DNA from: Streptomyces chartreusis NRRL 3882
GTDB lineage: Bacteria; Actinomycetota; Actinomycetes; Streptomycetales; Streptomycetaceae
Direction of reading: 5' to 3'
NCBI RefSeq assembly: GCF_900236475.1
Contig: NZ_LT963352.1
Coordinates: forward strand, 4,294,501 to 4,358,500
DNA length: 64,000 bases
The stretch's first letter is position 1; every line of letters starts with the position of its first letter. Below are positions 23,548 through 32,121 of the stretch, piece after piece. Under the pieces are notes generated by a model that saw only the letters and a program-made list of their open reading frames with translations, had not been told where the DNA came from and did no database searches. Made by a program: the position numbers and the translations under genes.

Positions 23548-25527
23548 GTGCGTTCACGTACACGTACACGTATACGCCTCTATCCGGCCGGGTCGATGGT
23601 CCTGGCTCTCGCCGCGGCGGGGTCCGTGCTGGCCGGGCCGGTCGGCTCCGCTTCTGCTGCCGACGCGGCCGGTCGCGCCGATCTGCGGGCGGATGTGAAC
23701 CGCGACGGACGGGTCGACGTCACGGGCGGCAGCGACAAGGCCGGTGAGGACAGCTGGTCCGTCGGGCGTGGAGCCGTCTACCTGCCCAACATCGATGACG
23801 ACAGCAAGCGGTGCCCGGTCACCGGGCCGGGCGGCAGACCGCTGTCCGACGCCAAGTTGGCCGCCTGCAACGACGGGTCCGACACGTCGGTCAACGGCAG
23901 TGCGGACGCCGCCGACCTCGCCCCGGTCCGTTCCGTGCCCCTGCCCGGCCTCCCCGCGGACGCCAAGGGCAGCCTGAAGATCACCACGGGTGGCAAGCAC
24001 GCGCACCTCTTCCTCAAGCGGTCCGGGAAGTGGGTCCTGGTGACGTCCAAGACCCGGCTGACCGCAGCCGAGCTGCGTTCCGGTGTGGAGTTCGGTGTCG
24101 AGGGCACCGACATCGTGCGGGACAGCGCGAAGTGGGACGGACGTGCGGTGGTCCGGCTGACGGTGACGACCGGGCAGAAGTCCACCTCCGACGCCGTGAC
24201 CCTGCGCGTCGCGCCGCTGCTGACCCACCATCACCTGCAGAACACCCAGCAGGTGATGGTGACCGAGGTCCAGGGTGAGGGCCCGTACAGCCGTCTTCAG
24301 CAGAAGTTCGTCGCCGAGCTCGCGAAGGAGGTCGAGCAGGCCGGAATCACCAAGCCGCTGGTCACCTTCGAGAAGTACGCCGACCCCTGGGCGCAGGACT
24401 TCGTCGAACCGGCCTACGTCAGCATGACCGGGCCGGGTGGTCAGCGGCACGTGATGCGCGTGATGCTGCGGTCCGCCCAGCCGGACCGGGACGCGGGCCG
24501 GGAGCTGTTCGAGAAGGTACGCGGCCGGGACATCGGTGTGGTGCAGGTGACCGACCCGGCCGAGCCCGACGACTGGTCGCTCAACTCCATGGGGAACCTG
24601 GAGACCATCCCGCCCTACGCGCACGGCGGCCGCTCGTTCCCGGCCGGGCGGATCATCATGGGCGAGCGCAAGGACAGCGGGGCGCGTCCGTCGAAGGTGA
24701 TGCGGACGATGCTCAAGTCGCAGGGGTTGCAGGATCCGCTGCTGCTGGACACCTCCTGGCTGGGCGTCGGGCACGTCGACGAGTTCGTGCAGTTCCTGCC
24801 CGCCGACACGCCGCGCGGCTGGCGCATGGGTGTCGCCGATCCGGAGGCGGGGCTGCGGCTGCTGCGCGACGCCGAGCGCGACGGCCACGGCAAGACGAAG
24901 ATGTTCTCCGTCCCGGGCCGCAGTGACAGTCCGGCGCCCAAGGAGACCATCGACCAGGCGCTCGCCTCCAAGCATCTGGTGGCCGACAACGAGATGGCCG
25001 CACGGCGCATCGCGGCCAACCTGGAGATCCTCAAGCGCGAGACGGGTGTCACCGACGAGGAGATCGTGCGGGTGCCCGCGCTGTACACCCGCGAGTCGGA
25101 GGTGACGACCGAGAGCGGCGACGAGATTCCCGTGCCGCGTCTGACGCGCATGGGCGCCGGCTCCGACCTCGTGGACAGCCTCGCGGACCACGGCCAGCAG
25201 AAGTGGCTCGCCGAGAACCCGGCCGCCCCGCGTGCGGCGGCTCCGGCGGCCCGGGCGACGGTGATGACCAGCGCGTACGTTCCCGGAGCGGTCAACGGTG
25301 TGCTCCTGGGGCGGGACCGCTACCTCGCCCCGCGCCAGTGGGGGCCCGTCATCGGCGGCAAGGACATCTTCACGGAGGCCGTCACCGCCGCTTACCAGCG
25401 GGTCGGGCTGAAGGTGTCGTACATCGACGACTGGTACACCTACCACCTCGGCATGGGCGAGGTGCACTGCGGCACCAACACCCTGCGCGACGCGACGGCC
25501 GCGTGGTGGCAGCGCCCGGCGCGCTGA
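23548..25527 (+). CDS. Secreted protein-arginine deiminase (PAD family)
   Basis: A 659-residue protein predicted to be exported: basic start, hydrophobic core MVLALAAAGSVLAGPVGSAS and cleavage after ASA. An EF-hand/dockerin-like loop, ADVNRDGRVDV, follows. The C-terminal half is a peptidylarginine deiminase catalytic domain with all four residues matching human PAD4: Asp284 in WAQDF, His409 and Asp411 in GHVDEF, and Cys641 in EVHCGTN. These enzymes convert protein arginine to citrulline, usually needing calcium. GTG 23548 has GAAGGGA seven bases upstream. The N-terminus includes a threefold CACGTA repeat. It is monocistronic, with an intact active site. Confidence 0.93.
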   Translation: MRSRTRTRIRLYPAGSMVLALAAAGSVLAGPVGSASAADAAGRADLRADVNRDGRVDVTGGSDKAGEDSWSVGRGAVYLPNIDDDSKRCPVTGPGGRPLSDAKLAACNDGSDTSVNGSADAADLAPVRSVPLPGLPADAKGSLKITTGGKHAHLFLKRSGKWVLVTSKTRLTAAELRSGVEFGVEGTDIVRDSAKWDGRAVVRLTVTTGQKSTSDAVTLRVAPLLTHHHLQNTQQVMVTEVQGEGPYSRLQQKFVAELAKEVEQAGITKPLVTFEKYADPWAQDFVEPAYVSMTGPGGQRHVMRVMLRSAQPDRDAGRELFEKVRGRDIGVVQVTDPAEPDDWSLNSMGNLETIPPYAHGGRSFPAGRIIMGERKDSGARPSKVMRTMLKSQGLQDPLLLDTSWLGVGHVDEFVQFLPADTPRGWRMGVADPEAGLRLLRDAERDGHGKTKMFSVPGRSDSPAPKETIDQALASKHLVADNEMAARRIAANLEILKRETGVTDEEIVRVPALYTRESEVTTESGDEIPVPRLTRMGAGSDLVDSLADHGQQKWLAENPAAPRAAAPAARATVMTSAYVPGAVNGVLLGRDRYLAPRQWGPVIGGKDIFTEAVTAAYQRVGLKVSYIDDWYTYHLGMGEVHCGTNTLRDATAAWWQRPAR

Positions 25528-25562
25528 GCCGTCAACGAGGAGCAGGCGGCGGAACCGGACGG

Positions 25563-26006
25563 TCAGGAGCCGTACGGTCCGTCGCCCCGGCCCCCGTCCT
25601 GCCGGGCGCGCTCGGGTGCGAGGCGGCGGTAGGCGGCGCGGGCGTGGGCGAGGCGGGCCAGGGACGTGCCGATGAGGGTGGCGGTGAGCAGGCAGGCGAG
25701 CCATGTGGTGTCGCGGGAGCCGGCCCAGGTGAGGGTGCCCGCGGGCGGGATGGCGAAGCCGTTGAGGAACAGCCAGCACAGGACGGCCGTGCCGGGGGCC
25801 GCCGTGAAGCGTGCGCACAGGCCGAGCACGGCGGCCAGCAGGGACAGCGCGAGCAGGACCAGTCCCGGACGGTCGGTCCCCACCACGGTGTTGAGAACTC
25901 CCACCAGCACCAGTGCGCCGCCGAACGCCCCGGCCCAGACCAGCGGTGTCGCCACCGGCTGCGGAACGGGCCTGGCTCCGGTGCCCAGCGGTCTCCACTC
26001 GATCAT
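25563..26006 (-). CDS. Four-helix membrane protein of unknown function
   Basis: A 147-residue protein with hydrophobic segments near 24-42, 48-66, 74-88 and 103-120 and a charged tail RRLAPERARQDGG. ATG 26006. The arrangement with GFAIPPAGTLTWAG between helices three and four recalls small DUF4118-like sensor membrane domains, but no kinase is attached and this is only a resemblance. It is convergent with the deiminase gene and lies downstream of the catabolic operon terminator. Confidence 0.7.
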   Translation of the reverse strand: MIEWRPLGTGARPVPQPVATPLVWAGAFGGALVLVGVLNTVVGTDRPGLVLLALSLLAAVLGLCARFTAAPGTAVLCWLFLNGFAIPPAGTLTWAGSRDTTWLACLLTATLIGTSLARLAHARAAYRRLAPERARQDGGRGDGPYGS

Positions 26007-26110
26007 GCCGGCGCTTCCTTCCCCGAGGGTGCTCGTCAGGGTCCCACTCCCACCCGTTCAGTGGAAACGCTCGAACCGGACAGTCGGACGATGCCGCCTA
26101 GCATGACGAA

Positions 26111-26133
26111 ACCCCAGGTCCAGGACCTGGGGT
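26111..26133 (-). terminator. Terminator of the acyl-CoA operon
   Basis: Perfect 10-bp arms (26111-26120 and 26124-26133) with loop CAG. Read on the minus strand it is followed by TTTCGTC, and it lies 29 bases beyond the acyl-CoA dehydrogenase stop. Confidence 0.8.
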
Positions 26134-26161
26134 TGCTTCGTCCGGACCCGGCTGGCCCGCG

Positions 26162-27364
26162 TCACACGAACGCGCTCCGGCCCGTGATCGCCTTGCCGAC
26201 GATCAGCGTGTTCATCTCGCGGGTTCCTTCGAAGGAGTAGATCGCCTCGGCGTCGGCGAAGAAGCGGGCGATGTCGTGGTCCAGGAGGATTCCGTTGCCG
26301 CCGAAGATCTCCCGGCTCCAGGCCACGACCTCCCGCATCCGCGCGGTGACGAACGCCTTGGCCAGGGAGGAGTGTTCGTCGCGGAAGACGCCGGCGTCCT
26401 GCAGCCGGGCGAGCTGCACCAGCATGCCCCACGAGGCGGTGATGTTGCCCAGGCTCTTGACGAGCAGGTCCTGCACGAGCTGGAAACCGCCGATCGGGCG
26501 GCCGAACTGCCGGCGCTCCCGGGCGTAGTCGAGGGCCAGTTCGTAGGCGCCGGTCATGACGCCCAGCGCCTGCCAGGCCACCCCGCTGCGGGTGGCGCGC
26601 AGGATCTCGGCGACGTCGCGGAAGGAGTTGATGTTCTGGAGGCGGTTCGCCTCCGGCACCCGGACGTCGGTGAGGGTGATCTCGGCGTTCTCCACGATCC
26701 GGAAGGCGATCTTGCCCTCGATCTTCGCCGGTTCGAAGCCGGACGTGCCCTTCTCTACGACGAAGCCCTTGACGTGGTTGTCGTCGACGTCCCGCGCCCA
26801 CACCACGACGTAGTCGGCGAAGGTCGCGTTGCCGATCCACTTCTTGGCGCCGTTCAGGACCCAGGTGTCGCCCTCGCGCCGGGCGGTGGTGCGCATGCCG
26901 CCGGCGACGTCGGAGCCGCCGAGCGGCTCGGTCATGGCGAACGCGCCGATCTTGTCCATCGCGGCCATCGCCGGGAGCCAGCGGTCGCGCTGCTCCTGGT
27001 CGCCGCCGGAGTGGACGGAGTACATGGCGAGGCCGTTGTGGACGCCGAAGAAGGTGGCCACCGAGGCGTCGGTGCGGCTCAGTTCCATCGCCAGCATGCC
27101 GCTGAGCAGGTTGCTGACGGCGGGCCGGTGCTCGCCGTAGCCCTCGTAGGGCAGACCGGCGAGGCCGCTGTCGCGGAAGATGCCGACGAGTTCCCGGGGG
27201 AACTCGCCCTTGGCCCAGTTGCTGTTCACCAGCGGCTTGATCTCGTCGCGCAGGAGGGCACGGGCCTTGAGGAGGATCGCCCGCTCCTCGTCGGGCAGGA
27301 GCGTCTCGTAGGCGTAGAAGTCCGCGGTGAGCTGGTCTTCGAGCGGTTCCGTGGTGGTGGTCAT
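26162..27364 (-). CDS. Acyl-CoA dehydrogenase (glutaryl-CoA-dehydrogenase-like subfamily)
   Basis: A 400-residue flavoenzyme that introduces the alpha,beta double bond in an acyl-CoA. FAD and substrate motifs FAMTEPLGGSDVAGGM, LNGAKKWIGN and the catalytic Glu in YSFEGTREMN are present, and the C-terminus IVGKAITGRSAF resembles glutaryl-CoA dehydrogenase. However, the Arg that binds the glutaryl carboxylate (human GCDH GYRS motif) aligns here with Ala in ASVATFFG, so a non-glutaryl substrate is likely. It starts at ATG 27364, one base beyond the stop of the 3-hydroxyacyl-CoA dehydrogenase gene. Last gene of the operon. Confidence 0.92.
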   Translation of the reverse strand: MTTTTEPLEDQLTADFYAYETLLPDEERAILLKARALLRDEIKPLVNSNWAKGEFPRELVGIFRDSGLAGLPYEGYGEHRPAVSNLLSGMLAMELSRTDASVATFFGVHNGLAMYSVHSGGDQEQRDRWLPAMAAMDKIGAFAMTEPLGGSDVAGGMRTTARREGDTWVLNGAKKWIGNATFADYVVVWARDVDDNHVKGFVVEKGTSGFEPAKIEGKIAFRIVENAEITLTDVRVPEANRLQNINSFRDVAEILRATRSGVAWQALGVMTGAYELALDYARERRQFGRPIGGFQLVQDLLVKSLGNITASWGMLVQLARLQDAGVFRDEHSSLAKAFVTARMREVVAWSREIFGGNGILLDHDIARFFADAEAIYSFEGTREMNTLIVGKAITGRSAFV

Positions 27365-27365
27365 C

Positions 27366-28316
27366 TCAGTTCTCCTCCTTGTCGGCGCCGTCCAGGGCGG
27401 ACAGCACGGCGAGTTGCCTGCGGTCGCGCGTCTCGGTGAGTTCCGAGTACGTGGAGGAGCCGTAGGCCTGTTCCACGGCTGCGATGAGCCGTTCCCGCTG
27501 GTCGGGGTTCTGCGACGGGGTGCCGAGGGTCGCCCACATCCGCTGCATCGAGGTGCCGATGTGCTCGGCCATGTGCCGGTAGCCGCCCGGTCCGCCGCCC
27601 AGGTGCGAGCCGAGGAACGGACCGACCGTGGCCCAGCGCAGGCCCAGCGAGTTGGTCATCACCGTGTCGAGCTCCTCGGGCGTCACCACGCCCTGCTCGA
27701 CGAGGTACACGGCCTCGCGGCTGAGCGCGTTCTGCAGCCGGTTCCCGACGAAGCCGGGGATTTCCCTGCGCTCGACGACCGGGGTGCGGCCGACCGAGGC
27801 GTAGAAGTCCACCGCCGCCCGTACGGCGTCCTCGCCGGTGCGCTCGCCGGGCACGACCTCGACGAGCGGGACGAGGTGCGGCGGGTTGAAGGGGTGGCCG
27901 ATCAGGACGCGGGCGGCGGCGTCGTCCGCCAGCTCCTCGGTGAACTCGGTCGACGGGATGGCCGACGAGGAGCTGAGCAGCAGCGCGTGACCGGGGGCTT
28001 CCCGGGCGAGGGCGGCGAACAGGTCCTGCTTGAACTCGACGCGCTCGGGGCCGTTCTCCTGTACGACGTCCGCGTCCCGGACCGCCTCGGTGACGCCGGC
28101 GGCGATGTGCACCCGGTCGGCGAGGCCGGTCACGTCCAGGCCGCGGGCGGCCAGGTGCGGGGCGGCTTGCGCCAGGGCCCCGTCCACGGCCTCGGCGAGG
28201 TCCGGTCGCGGGTCGCTCACCCGGACCGTCAGGCCGTGCGCGGCGAACAGCGCCGTCCAGGACAGTCCGATGGTCCCGGCGCCGATCACCGCGGCCGTAC
28301 GGAAGGTGCGGGTCAT
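27366..28316 (-). CDS. 3-hydroxyacyl-CoA / L-carnitine dehydrogenase family oxidoreductase
   Basis: A 316-residue NAD-dependent dehydrogenase. The Rossmann motif is AAVIGAGTIGLSWTALFAAHG with an Asp (VSDPRPDL) favouring NAD, then NGPERVEFKQ, SSSSAIPSTEF with the catalytic-region HPFNPPHLVPLVE, and IPGFVGNRLQNALSREAVYL. The size and these motifs match the carnitine/3-hydroxybutyrate-type subfamily rather than the FadB C-terminal type. ATG 28316 overlaps the decarboxylase stop (ATGA). It would oxidise the 3-hydroxy intermediate made by the enoyl-CoA hydratase. Confidence 0.9.
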   Translation of the reverse strand: MTRTFRTAAVIGAGTIGLSWTALFAAHGLTVRVSDPRPDLAEAVDGALAQAAPHLAARGLDVTGLADRVHIAAGVTEAVRDADVVQENGPERVEFKQDLFAALAREAPGHALLLSSSSAIPSTEFTEELADDAAARVLIGHPFNPPHLVPLVEVVPGERTGEDAVRAAVDFYASVGRTPVVERREIPGFVGNRLQNALSREAVYLVEQGVVTPEELDTVMTNSLGLRWATVGPFLGSHLGGGPGGYRHMAEHIGTSMQRMWATLGTPSQNPDQRERLIAAVEQAYGSSTYSELTETRDRRQLAVLSALDGADKEEN

Positions 28317-29059
28317 GACCCGGCTCCCTTCAGGTAGTCGTGGACCGGCTCGACGCCGTTCAGCGTCAGGTCGGTGACGATGTGGCTTGCGGAGACGACC
28401 TCCAGCACCGGCAGGTCGGCCAGCGGGGCGAGCACGTGCGCGAAGAGCTGGAGCCGGGCGGGGCCGGTCCAGGCCTCCTTGACGGTGACGTCGGTGATGC
28501 GCGTGCGGACGAGTTCCTGCACCCGCGGCAGCCCGTCGTAGCCGGGAACGGTCTTGAGCATGAAGGTCGGCACGGTGATCTGTGCCCGGGCCTCCCGCCG
28601 GTCCAGCTCGTGGTGCTTGTAGCCCATGGTCGCGGTGGCGACCCGCAGGCTGCCGTGGTCGAGGGTGCCGACGAGCGCGCCGGAGTCGACGGTGAGCGAC
28701 GGGGAGCCGAGCACCTTCGGGTAGGCCGAGACCTCGCGGCCGGAGGCGGTCGCCGGGAAGTTGTCGAGGTACATCGCGTGCAGGTACTCGCCGTGCTCGC
28801 CCTCGAGGCTGACGGGGATCGCCTGGCCGGCCTCCGTGTAGGGGCCGTAGCCGGTGACGTCGCCCATCTTCATGACCTCGAACCGGACCAGGGGTTCACC
28901 GATCCGCAGCGGTTCGGGGACGACGGCCCGCAGCGCGTCGGGGTCGGTGCGGTAGACGACGTTGAGGTACTCCCGGTCGGTGAACCGCGGGACCGTCGGC
29001 GCGTACGCCGGGCCGGTGAGCGGGGTGGTGAGGCGCTGTCGTACGTCCTCGGCCCTCAT
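28313..29059 (-). CDS. Acetoacetate decarboxylase-family protein
   Basis: A 248-residue protein. The Schiff-base Lys115 lies in SAYPKVLGSPSL, the exact family motif, and EYLHAMYLDNFPATASGREV precedes it. Members decarboxylate acetoacetate or related beta-keto or enol acids via an imine with lysine. ATG 29059 lies eight bases after the stop of the hydratase gene and has a GAGG ribosome-binding site; GTG 29083 would overlap that gene. In context it could decarboxylate the beta-keto acid produced by the pathway, releasing a ketone such as acetone. Confidence 0.9.
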   Translation of the reverse strand: MRAEDVRQRLTTPLTGPAYAPTVPRFTDREYLNVVYRTDPDALRAVVPEPLRIGEPLVRFEVMKMGDVTGYGPYTEAGQAIPVSLEGEHGEYLHAMYLDNFPATASGREVSAYPKVLGSPSLTVDSGALVGTLDHGSLRVATATMGYKHHELDRREARAQITVPTFMLKTVPGYDGLPRVQELVRTRITDVTVKEAWTGPARLQLFAHVLAPLADLPVLEVVSASHIVTDLTLNGVEPVHDYLKGAGS

Positions 29060-29067
29060 GGTGCGCC

Positions 29068-29844
29068 TCACCGTCCCGTCCACCGCGCGGGGCGGCGCTC
29101 GGCGAAGGCGGTCATGCCCTCGCGTACGTCCGCCGAGGCCATCAGGGTCTTCATCTCGCCGCGCTGGAAGGCGAAGGCGTCGGCGTCGGGCGCACCGTCG
29201 GCGGCGCGGGCGACGCGCTTGACGGCCGCGAGCGCGAGCGGGGCGTTCTCCGCGAGCCGTTCGGCCAGCCGGAGCGCCTCGGCGACGGCCTGGCCGGTGG
29301 CGGTGACCCGGTTCGCCAGGCCCAGTTCGCCGGCGCGGCGGCCGTCGACGGGGTCGCCGGTCAGCAGGAGTTCCATGGCCAGGTGGTGCGGGACGCGCTT
29401 GGGCAGCCGGATCACGCCGCCGCCCGCGGCGATCAGCCCGCGCTTGACCTCGGGCAGCCCGAACCGGGCGTCCTCGGCCGCGACGATCAAGTCGCAGGCC
29501 AGGGCCAGTTCGAAGCCGCCGCCCATGGCGTAGCCCTCCACGGCGGCGATCAGCGGCTTGGCCGGCTCGGCCTCGGTCAGGCCGCCGAAACCGCGGCCTT
29601 CGACCTCGGGGGACTCGCCGCGCAGCGCGGCCTTGAGGTCCATGCCGGCGCTGAACGTGCCGCCCTCGCCGGTCAGGACGCCGGCCCGCAGCTCGGGTTC
29701 GGCCTCCAGTTCGTCCAGTGCGGCGGCCAGTCCGGCGGCGACCGCGGCGTTCACGGCGTTGCGGGCCTCGGGGCGGTCGAGGGTGATCAGCAGGGTGGAG
29801 CCGATCCGTTCGGTGCGTACGAGGGGAGTTGCGGGGGTGCTCAT
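29068..29844 (-). CDS. Enoyl-CoA hydratase/isomerase (crotonase) family
   Basis: A 258-residue crotonase. The oxyanion-hole elements GTFSAGMDLKAALRG and AVEGYAMGGGFELALACDL, and the catalytic-region FGLPEVKRGLIAAGGG (Glu), are intact. It hydrates a trans-2-enoyl-CoA to the 3-hydroxyacyl-CoA. ATG 29844 starts the conserved domain; the longer frame upstream overlaps the CoA-transferase gene. It lies 19 bases after the CoA transferase and before the decarboxylase. Confidence 0.92.
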   Translation of the reverse strand: MSTPATPLVRTERIGSTLLITLDRPEARNAVNAAVAAGLAAALDELEAEPELRAGVLTGEGGTFSAGMDLKAALRGESPEVEGRGFGGLTEAEPAKPLIAAVEGYAMGGGFELALACDLIVAAEDARFGLPEVKRGLIAAGGGVIRLPKRVPHHLAMELLLTGDPVDGRRAGELGLANRVTATGQAVAEALRLAERLAENAPLALAAVKRVARAADGAPDADAFAFQRGEMKTLMASADVREGMTAFAERRPARWTGR

Positions 29845-29863
29845 GGCTGTCCTCCAGTGACGG

Positions 29864-31033
29864 TCAGCGGGCGGCGGTGTCGAGCTCGGCGAGGACGTCC
29901 TCGGTGTCCTGGCCGGCGACCGGCGCCAGGCGGCGGATCGAGCCGGGCGTGGCGGAGAAGCGCAGCGGGATGCCGATGGTGCGGACCGTGCCCTCGGTCG
30001 GGTGCTCGACGGTGTCGAGGAGGTGGCCGCCCTGGACATAGGGGTCCTCGTGGGCGCGGTCCAGTTCCAGCACCGGGGCCATCGGGATGCTGTGCTTCGC
30101 GCACACCTCCGCCCACTCCTCGGTGGTCAGGGCCGGGGCGCAGGCGTCGACCAGGGCGGCGAGGTCCTCGTGGTCGGCGCTGTCGACGGCGTCCCCGCCC
30201 ACGCGCGGGTCCTCGGCGAGGTCCGGGCGTCCGGCGGCGGTGAAGAAGTCCCGGTAGTTCCGCGGGTTGTACGGGATGACGCAGGCCAGGCCGTCCTTGG
30301 TGCGCACCGCCTTGTGGCCCTTGAGCATCGACAGCGGGAAACCGGTGGAGCCGGTCTCGGGCACGTGGGTGTGTCCGGCCAGGTGCTCGACGAGGTTGAA
30401 CGCGATCAGGGTGTCGGTCATCGGGATCTCGACGAGCTGGCCCTGTCCGGTCCTGTTCCGGTGCAGCAGGGCGGCGAGCACGCTGTAGGCGATGGTCAGG
30501 GAGGAGACCTTGTCGCCGATGATGGTCGGCAGGTAGACGGGCTCGCCCAGCGCGCGGTCGGCGATGTCGACCAGGCCGGACGCGGCCTGCACGGTCTCGT
30601 CGTAGGCGGCGTGGCCGGCCCGGTCCGAGTCGCTGCGGAAGCCCTGGGCGTGCGCGTAGACGAGCCCCGGGTTGCGGGCGGCGATGTCGTCGTAGGACAG
30701 GCCGAGGCGGTGCAGTGCGCCCGGCCGCATGTTGGTGATCAGCACGTCCGCGGTGTCGATCAGCTTCAGCGCCCGCTCCCGGTCCGTGTCCTCCTTCAGG
30801 TTGAGGGCCACGCTGCGCTTGTTGCGGTTGACGTTGAGGTTCAGCGGGGTCATGCCCGGCGTGGTGCGGTAGTGGCCCACGCGCACGGTGTCGGCGGGCG
30901 ACTCGATCTTGATCACGTCGGCGCCCAGGTCGCCGAGGATCTGGGCCGCGTAGGGGCCCATCACCACGGTCGACAGGTCGATCACGCGGATGCCTTCCAG
31001 GGGGCCGGTGGCGGTGTCCGTGATGTCCGTCAT
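29864..31033 (-). CDS. Class III CoA transferase (CaiB/BaiF family)
   Basis: A 389-residue enzyme moving CoA from a donor thioester onto a free acid, the entry step of the operon. Motifs include GIRVIDLSTVVMGPYAAQIL, GADVIKIESPADTVR and LKGHKAVRTKDGLACVIPYN; a catalytic Asp lies in the PTIIGDKVSSLTIAYSVLAA region. ATG 31033 follows GAAGGAAAAGCG; the frame runs on upstream into the LysR terminator and is not used. It is the first gene of a five-gene operon whose promoter lies in 31034-31136. Confidence 0.93.
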   Translation of the reverse strand: MTDITDTATGPLEGIRVIDLSTVVMGPYAAQILGDLGADVIKIESPADTVRVGHYRTTPGMTPLNLNVNRNKRSVALNLKEDTDRERALKLIDTADVLITNMRPGALHRLGLSYDDIAARNPGLVYAHAQGFRSDSDRAGHAAYDETVQAASGLVDIADRALGEPVYLPTIIGDKVSSLTIAYSVLAALLHRNRTGQGQLVEIPMTDTLIAFNLVEHLAGHTHVPETGSTGFPLSMLKGHKAVRTKDGLACVIPYNPRNYRDFFTAAGRPDLAEDPRVGGDAVDSADHEDLAALVDACAPALTTEEWAEVCAKHSIPMAPVLELDRAHEDPYVQGGHLLDTVEHPTEGTVRTIGIPLRFSATPGSIRRLAPVAGQDTEDVLAELDTAAR

Positions 31034-31136
31034 CGCTTTTCCTTCAACTCCTCGCTTCGCCATATGTGTGTATCTGGAAACTAAGTTAGCAAGGAGGGGA
31101 TGGGGAACGGAAACAAATGGAGTGACCAATGAAAGA

Positions 31137-31169
31137 AAGGCGGTATGACCGCAGTGGTCATACCGCCTT
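31137..31169 (-). terminator. Intrinsic terminator of the LysR gene
   Basis: Perfect 14-bp arms (31137-31150 and 31156-31169) with a five-base loop. On the minus strand the stem is followed by TCTTTC, a T-rich run. It lies 31 bases beyond the LysR stop and separates that gene from the CoA-transferase operon. The gap 31034-31136 also has the short palindrome CTAAGTTAG at 31081-31089. Confidence 0.88.
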
Positions 31170-31199
31170 GGCGAAATATCTTTCGAATACTCCAGCGAG

Positions 31200-32120
31200 T
31201 CAGGCGTGGAGCGGCTCGGCGAAGATCTCGCGAGCGGCGGCGATGACTTCATCCAGGTCACCGCCGTGCGCCCGGTCCTTGCGCCAGAGCAGTCCGGTCT
31301 CCAGCCGGGGGTGGAAATCCGAGAAGGGAAGGACGGTCACATTGTCGAGACGGTAATTCTGCACGGGGCTTCGAGGATCCAGCATGGAAATGGAGAACGC
31401 CAGGCCGCTGGACACTATCTCGGAAACGCCGTCGAACGTCGCGCTGCCGATTTCGATCCGTTTCTTGATGCCGAGCTCGGCCAGCTGCTGGTCGAGACCG
31501 CGGAAATACGCGTTGGTCACGGCCGTGGGCGAGCCCGCGTAGGCGAGTCCGGACAGTTCCGCCAGGGCGATCGACTCCCGCCCCGCGAACCGGTCCCTGG
31601 GCACGACCGCGCCGAGCCGTTCCGACATCACCGGCAGCTGTTCCAGGGCCGGGTCGCCGCCGGCCGGGAGGCGAGCCAGGGTCAGCGCCAGTCTGCCGTC
31701 GCACACCGCGTCGACCAGACGCTCGGTGCCGCCCGGCCAGCGCTTGATCTCGAACCGGTCCCCGACCCGCTCGGCGAGGGCGTCCATCCGGGTCCGCAGG
31801 TCCGGGTGGATACCGCTGGGAACGCCGAGCAGCAGGGTGGTCCGCCGCGGCCGGGTCGTCTCGTCCAGCCGCCACTGGATGGAGTCGACCTGCTCCAGGA
31901 CCCCGCGGGCGATCGGCAGCAGCGCGCTGCCGGCCGGGGTGAGCCGCACGTGATGGGTGTCGCGGTCGAACAGCCGGTGCCCGAGCTCGTTCTCCAGATC
32001 CTTGATCCGCCGGCTCAACGGGGAGGCCGCCATGTGCAGTCTGCGGGCCGCGGTGGAGAAGTTCAGTTCTTGGGCGACGGCGACGAAATAGCGCAGGTGC
32101 AGGAGCTCCACGCGGTTCAC
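31200..32120 (-). CDS. LysR-family transcriptional regulator
   Basis: A 306-residue regulator. The N-terminal helix-turn-helix LRYFVAVAQELNFSTAARRL, HMAASPLSRRIKDLENELGH and FDRDTHHVRLTPAG are canonical. The effector domain (about residues 90-300) is of the periplasmic-binding-protein type. GTG 32120 begins one base after the GNAT stop, so the two are coupled; GTG 32111 is an alternative. It lies directly upstream of the acyl-CoA operon in the same direction and is its probable activator, with an acyl-CoA or acid as effector. Codon bias is slightly weaker in its 3' third. Confidence 0.93.
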   Translation of the reverse strand: MNRVELLHLRYFVAVAQELNFSTAARRLHMAASPLSRRIKDLENELGHRLFDRDTHHVRLTPAGSALLPIARGVLEQVDSIQWRLDETTRPRRTTLLLGVPSGIHPDLRTRMDALAERVGDRFEIKRWPGGTERLVDAVCDGRLALTLARLPAGGDPALEQLPVMSERLGAVVPRDRFAGRESIALAELSGLAYAGSPTAVTNAYFRGLDQQLAELGIKKRIEIGSATFDGVSEIVSSGLAFSISMLDPRSPVQNYRLDNVTVLPFSDFHPRLETGLLWRKDRAHGGDLDEVIAAAREIFAEPLHA

Positions 32121-32121
32121 C

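Noticed and set aside
26162-31033. Simple glutarate degradation operon
   Set aside because: Gene content is suggestive, but the carboxylate-binding Arg appears to be missing from the dehydrogenase, so the substrate is left open.
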